A stretch of 15,621 bases of DNA, from assembly GCA_030672555.1 (NCBI GenBank), contig DAOVGD010000211.1, forward strand, positions 1 to 15,621, written 5' to 3'. How positions within the stretch are numbered: the first letter of the stretch is position 1; each line of letters opens with the position of its first letter. Under the pieces are notes generated by a model. It had not been told where the DNA came from and made no database searches. It saw nothing but the letters and a program-made list of their open reading frames with translations. Source of the stretch: Desulfobacterales bacterium. GTDB lineage: Bacteria; Desulfobacterota; Desulfobacteria; Desulfobacterales; C00003106. The translations under genes were made by a program, and so were the position numbers. Below, piece by piece: positions 13,259 to 15,621 of the stretch.

Positions 13259-13393
13259 TTAGACAATCTTGACTTCAAAACGATCGTCGAAGTTCATCCT
13301 ATTGAGGATCTTTTTCGCCTCCTCAATTTCGTCTTCGTCAACCTTGCTGATATCCAAATCGAACCTGTGGTCTGTCGTGATAATTGTGATCAT
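13259..13393 (-). CDS. Acidic 44-residue small protein
   Basis: An intact small frame from ATG 13393 to TAA. The product starts MITIITTDHRFDLDI and continues with an acidic helix (SKVDEDEIEEAKKILNRM) and a final strand (DRFEVKIV). It thus reads as a compact strand-helix-strand fold rather than random sequence. No ribosome site is obvious. The ATG stands 2 bases after the end of the A-tract element copy B, which probably contains its promoter. The zinc-ribbon/DUF2007 gene follows 57 bases downstream. I recognise no family. Confidence 0.55.
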   Translation of the reverse strand: MITIITTDHRFDLDISKVDEDEIEEAKKILNRMNFDDRFEVKIV

Positions 13394-13395
13394 TG

Positions 13396-13507
13396 CAGTT
13401 TTGTTACTCTTTTATTTCTGAAAAGATAGTTTCTTAACATATTATAACTTATTGTTTTGTAGGCAATTATCCACTTTTTATTTCTAATTTATTTCTAATT
13501 TATTTCT
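13396..13507 (-). repeat. Phased A-tract element, copy B
   Basis: On the minus strand three 11-base units (two AGAAATAAATT and one AGAAATAAAAA; 13475-13507) are followed by about 40 bases, AAGAAACTAT, AGAAATAAA, and AACAAAACTG. The landmark offsets are the same as in copy A at 10291-10401. The element ends 2 bases before the ATG of the 44-codon ORF. Confidence 0.65.
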
Positions 13508-13513
13508 GATATG

Positions 13514-13612
13514 TTATGCCTTCCTCGTTAATATCCACCTCGGTTTCTTTTTTGATCCTTCATGTTGGGTTAATTCCGACTTCTTTTTTTCTGTATTTTT
13601 AGTCTTAGTCAC
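13514..13612 (-). CDS. Doubtful 32-residue basic ORF
   Basis: A GTG-started frame whose start lies inside the first GTCACAT repeat. The product is lysine-rich and ends KKKPRWILTRKA. No ribosome site is visible. It could equally be the tail of a lost gene or chance. Confidence 0.2.
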   Translation of the reverse strand: MTKTKNTEKKKSELTQHEGSKKKPRWILTRKA

Positions 13613-13631
13613 ATAACCATCACATAAAAAA
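13607..13631. promoter_or_regulatory. Direct-repeat pair 1, GTCACAT-AACC-ATCACAT
   Basis: Two 7-base units separated by 4 bases, followed by an A-run (period 11). This is the spacing of OmpR/PhoB-family response regulator boxes such as the pho box. A second, closer-to-perfect pair lies 76 bases away. Confidence 0.45.
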
Positions 13632-13682
13632 CATTCTTAACTTATTGATAATAAAGATATTGAAAAATGGTAGCGGTCTCTC

Positions 13683-13706
13683 AGTCACATAGCCGTCACA
13701 TAAAAA
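13683..13706. promoter_or_regulatory. Direct-repeat pair 2, GTCACAT-AGCC-GTCACAT
   Basis: Two identical 7-base units separated by 4 bases and followed by AAAAA. The architecture is the same as the pair at 13607-13631. It starts 12 bases beyond the stop end of the truncated gene at 13719. Confidence 0.5.
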
Positions 13707-13718
13707 TGATGACACCAA

Positions 13719-14459
13719 TTAAGTCCAAAACGGCACATACTTTGCGAATCTTTTTGATTTACTGGTGGGATCATAATCTTTTATCAAGCCTATATTGATC
13801 GTATCACCGATAATTCTTGAAACGATTGCATAATTTTTGGCATCGATTTGAAACCTTTCCCTTAATGATTGATTTGTCATTAATTCGGCTGAGATATATT
13901 TTAAACAACAGTGCTGATAACACGCTCTGATCTTATCTTCTTTGTCCATTTGCCTCAATGTCTTGTAAGCATACATAATTGCCTTTAAAAATTTATTGTC
14001 TTCAACAAAATTCGGTGCAGGCAATTGGAATATTTCTGCTGACGTAATAACCTTATCGATACCACTTCCTCTTTCTTCGCAGATATTTATCCTACGCATA
14101 AAATAAGCTAATGCTTCATTTCTTGATTGCGGATTATGGTCAATGAATCTTAAGGTGCTAATCAACGGTTTACCGGGATTACTGATTTCAATTCTGTCAG
14201 CAAAGATCTCAACCATAGGGCCGGTACCTGTTTCGCTGAAGTCCTGATGAATCAGCGCATTAGCTACCAACTCACGAATCGCCAATTCAGGATACATTTT
14301 AACTTCTTTTCTGAAGACTCTCCCAATTTCTTCGTTAGTTGGTAGTTTATCGTTAACGTAATTTATCAAACCCTCAAAACCAACCGCATACCCTTTGGCG
14401 CCTACTTGCTCCTTAATGGTGTTGAGTCTATTGGATGGGGCGTTTGGGGTCGGGCCATG
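13719..14459 (-). pseudogene. 5'-truncated RecG-like/AlbA-type ATP-binding protein
   Basis: The frame encodes the middle and end of a protein of the group annotated as 'ATP-binding protein' or RecG-like, with a HATPase_c_4 domain. It reads RLNTIKEQVGAKGYAVGFEG, then ELVANALIHQDFSETGTGP with the N-box, ADRIEISNPGKPL, and EERGSGIDKVI. A winged-helix-like C-terminus ends AKYVPFWT. Homology continues upstream of any start codon (the first possible start is TTG 14369, already past homologous sequence) until TAG at 14460-14462. The N-terminal AlbA_2/Schlafen-like domain, expected to be a couple of hundred residues, is missing. Full-length members are found with defence and regulatory genes. Most likely a broken gene. 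Confidence 0.75.
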
Positions 14460-14599
14460 CTATCATATTGAAATGTCAGGATTAATGTTCCAGGAGTAGC
14501 TATTTTCAGGACCAATATCGGCATTTTTGGTATCAAAAACGTCACTATAAGAAGCCTGCCGCCCTCGAGGACCTTCCACTCTCTACGGCAGTTGCGTGG

Positions 14600-14902
14600 T
14601 TAGGTTTTTTCCAAGATGCGGTCGATCCAGTAATCCGGGCGTCTATGACAATGTGCAATCGCAATAATATAGATGTAATCTTCTTCAACTGAATAGAGTA
14701 TCTTGTAGGGGAATTTGTGAAGGAGGTATCTTCTCACATCGTTTTTTTCTTTGGCCCAAGCATCGGGATATTCACGAATTCTGCGGATTCCACGCTTGAC
14801 CTCCTCTCTAAATCGTACGCCCAAACCTGGCACTTCAAGTTCGTAGTACTCTGATGAGTCGTCCAATTCAAGTTGGGCGAGTGTATCAAAAATGACTTTC
14901 AT
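14600..14902 (-). CDS. ParE/RelE superfamily toxin
   Basis: A 100-residue protein with the RelE/ParE fold signature: an N-terminal strand (MKVIFDTLAQLEL), two helices ending REYPDAWA (43-50), the strand RRYLLHKFPYKILYSVEEDY (57-76), then IYIIAIAHCHRRPDYWIDRI (77-96). The last block, H-x-RRP-x-YW, is typical of ParE-like toxins paired with the short antitoxin family encoded here. It begins 2 bases after the antitoxin stop, so the two are translationally coupled. Whether it attacks gyrase or mRNA cannot be decided from sequence. Confidence 0.9.
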   Translation of the reverse strand: MKVIFDTLAQLELDDSSEYYELEVPGLGVRFREEVKRGIRRIREYPDAWAKEKNDVRRYLLHKFPYKILYSVEEDYIYIIAIAHCHRRPDYWIDRILEKT

Positions 14903-14904
14903 TT

Positions 14905-15117
14905 TTACAGTTCTTCTCCAAAAACGTCCTTGAACGGGACTCCCTGGGTCTTCCCTTCCCGATGTGCTCTTAATCGTTTTTCAGCCTCGTCGGCCCAGAT
15001 CGCATCAATCTCCTTGTTTGGCTCATCAAGGCTACGAACAAGTCCATCGATCAACAAGAATCGGTCTTGCGGTTTTAAGACCAATGCTTTCTTAAGCAAG
15101 GATTCACTGGTTTCCAT
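14905..15117 (-). CDS. Addiction-module antitoxin (Unstab_antitox family)
   Basis: A 70-residue antitoxin. SLLKKALVLKPQDRFLLIDG, then LVRSLDEPNKEIDAIWADEA and EKRLRAHREGKTQGVPFKDV, follows the family pattern of short, helical 'addiction module protein' partners of ParE-like toxins. The C-terminal VPFKDVFGEEL is the usual toxin-binding tail. A strong GGAGGG lies about 5 bases before the ATG, much better than the toxin's own site, which fits the need for excess antitoxin. It is first in the operon. Confidence 0.9.
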   Translation of the reverse strand: METSESLLKKALVLKPQDRFLLIDGLVRSLDEPNKEIDAIWADEAEKRLRAHREGKTQGVPFKDVFGEEL

Positions 15118-15173
15118 GGTTCCCTCCTATACATAAAAGATTATTTCAAGGTAAAATTCAATCCTAAAATCCT

Positions 15174-15186
15174 AACGTATAGCGTT
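15174..15186. promoter_or_regulatory. Possible antitoxin operator dyad
   Basis: AACG-TATAG-CGTT is a perfect 4-base dyad about 57 bases upstream of the antitoxin ATG, where an autoregulatory site would be expected. It is short, so the evidence is mainly position. Confidence 0.35.
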
Positions 15187-15228
15187 TTATCCGTCGTCCC
15201 GCGTGAAGTTAAAGGCACAGATGTCAGA

Positions 15229-15322
15229 TTAGGCTCAGCCGTGACTTGATCATGATATGCTTTGGCTGACCTCAGCGGGATGTCGGAGAAAATCCCGCTA
15301 CAGCGGGATTGGACTGAGCCTT
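15229..15322. repeat. Element bracketed by TTAGGCTCAG inverted repeats
   Basis: TTAGGCTCAGCC at the left and GGACTGAGCCTTA at the right are inverted copies with one mismatch. The first CCCGCTACAGCGGG palindrome lies inside near the right end. This looks like a small non-coding repeat element. Confidence 0.5.
15291..15310. repeat. REP-like palindrome, copy 1
   Basis: AATCCCGCTACAGCGGGATT, a palindrome with 9-base arms around a 2-base centre. Confidence 0.65.
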
Positions 15323-15360
15323 ATTGTTTGGTATGTTATCAATATTTATGGGGTTTGTAA

Positions 15361-15380
15361 AGTCCCGCTATAGCGGGATT
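15361..15380. repeat. REP-like palindrome, copy 2
   Basis: AGTCCCGCTATAGCGGGATT, 70 bases from copy 1 and differing from it at two positions. Both are followed by GG. A third half-site (CAGCGGGAT) occurs at 15273-15281. Confidence 0.65.
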
Positions 15381-15506
15381 GGCATGATAGGAACAATCCA
15401 AGAGCGAGCCAAAAAGAAAAAGCCAAGGCTGGATGCTGGAAAAAACTCAACAGAAAGGAAAAGCAGAAACTACCGCTGATAGCAAAACACCTTACATGTT
15501 TCAAGA

Positions 15507-15620
15507 TCAAGAAATAATCTGTTCATACCCTTTCTTTTTCAAGGGGCATTCTAACAGACCATCGAATTGTTTAGCGTTCAACCCAAGCTGAACTGCCATA
15601 GATTTATATGTTTTTCGGGG
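15507..15620 (-). CDS. 3' end of an unrecognised gene (cut by right window edge)
   Basis: The minus-strand frame is open from the window edge to TGA at 15507-15509, 37 codons. The residues (KSMAVQLGLNAKQFDGLLEC, then PLKKKGYEQIIS) look like a real soluble helical C-terminus. I do not recognise the family. It would be transcribed toward the antitoxin-toxin pair. Confidence 0.5.
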   Translation of the reverse strand, partial: PRKTYKSMAVQLGLNAKQFDGLLECPLKKKGYEQIIS

Positions 15621-15621
15621 T

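Larger units (their letters stand above)
13394..13718. other. Intergenic region carrying A-tract element B and paired direct repeats
   Basis: These 325 bases hold no normal-length gene. In minus-strand order they contain a GTCACAT-type repeat pair, about 75 bases of AT-rich DNA, a second pair, a 32-codon weak ORF, and the A-tract element with a TAATAT -10-like hexamer 16 bases after TTGCCT (+ strand 13447-13466). The layout looks like a regulated upstream region of the 44-codon ORF. Confidence 0.55.
15118..15506. other. Intergenic region with operator-like dyad and REP-like palindromes
   Basis: No convincing gene in these 389 bases. The part next to the antitoxin should hold its promoter; a TTGAAT/TTTTAT pair 17 bases apart exists but is weak. 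Further right are a bracketed inverted-repeat element (15229-15322) and two copies of a CCCGCTAYAGCGGG palindrome. Confidence 0.55.

Noticed and set aside
13475..13507. Tandem 11-base units considered as a CRISPR or VNTR array
   Set aside because: Only three units with no spacers; the match in spacing to 10370-10401 points to a regulatory element instead.
14463..14579. 38-codon minus-strand GTG frame ending NINPDISI
   Set aside because: No ribosome site and no family recognised; could be a gene tail but the evidence is too thin to list.
15384..15479. 31-codon plus-strand ORF, very lysine-rich
   Set aside because: No ribosome site and low-complexity basic composition; it begins just after a REP-like palindrome.

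Overview
The window looks like chromosomal DNA from an anaerobic bacterium of the former Deltaproteobacteria (Desulfobacterota). This is an inference from gene content, not a measured placement. The pointers are a short membrane-sector ATP synthase operon (atpZ-atpI-atpB-atpE) without the F1 genes, a Rex NADH sensor next to it, a subunit c of the 'IES...Y' type, a SHOCT-type membrane protein, a zinc-ribbon/DUF2007 protein, and several intergenic palindromic repeat families.

Left part (1-9200), mostly housekeeping. On the minus strand, hemL is followed by atpZ, atpI, atpB and atpE, apparently one operon driven by a good promoter at 3840-3868 and ended by a hairpin terminator at 652-702. rex follows and runs off the left edge, about ten residues short of complete. 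On the plus strand are a decayed HD-GYP-like remnant, a DUF1992 gene, an endonuclease III-like glycosylase, a two-helix SHOCT protein, ilvE, an unrecognised protein with a C2H2-like motif that overlaps the ilvE end, and a glyoxalase-II-like metallo-beta-lactamase protein. The spaces between these genes hold at least four different inverted-repeat elements.

Right part (9200-15621), an accessory patchwork with nearly all genes on the minus strand. It contains a GC-rich DUF1207 gene (probably acquired), a four-helix membrane protein, a frameshifted and truncated AAA+ ATPase, a brnT-brnA toxin-antitoxin pair with an apparently leaderless promoter, a SAM methyltransferase preceded by a possible leader peptide, a zinc-ribbon/DUF2007 protein, an acidic 44-residue small protein, a 5'-truncated RecG-like/AlbA-type ATP-binding gene, and an antitoxin-ParE pair. 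The last 114 bases hold the 3' end of an unrecognised gene.

The least explained signal is regulatory. A ~110-bp element with phased A-tracts occurs twice (10291-10401 and 13396-13507) with landmark motifs at identical offsets. Near the second copy lie two pairs of GTCACAT-type direct repeats with an 11-bp period, the layout of OmpR/PhoB-family binding sites. The second A-tract copy ends right at the start of the 44-residue ORF. I see no CRISPR array, no rRNA or tRNA, and no complete transposase.
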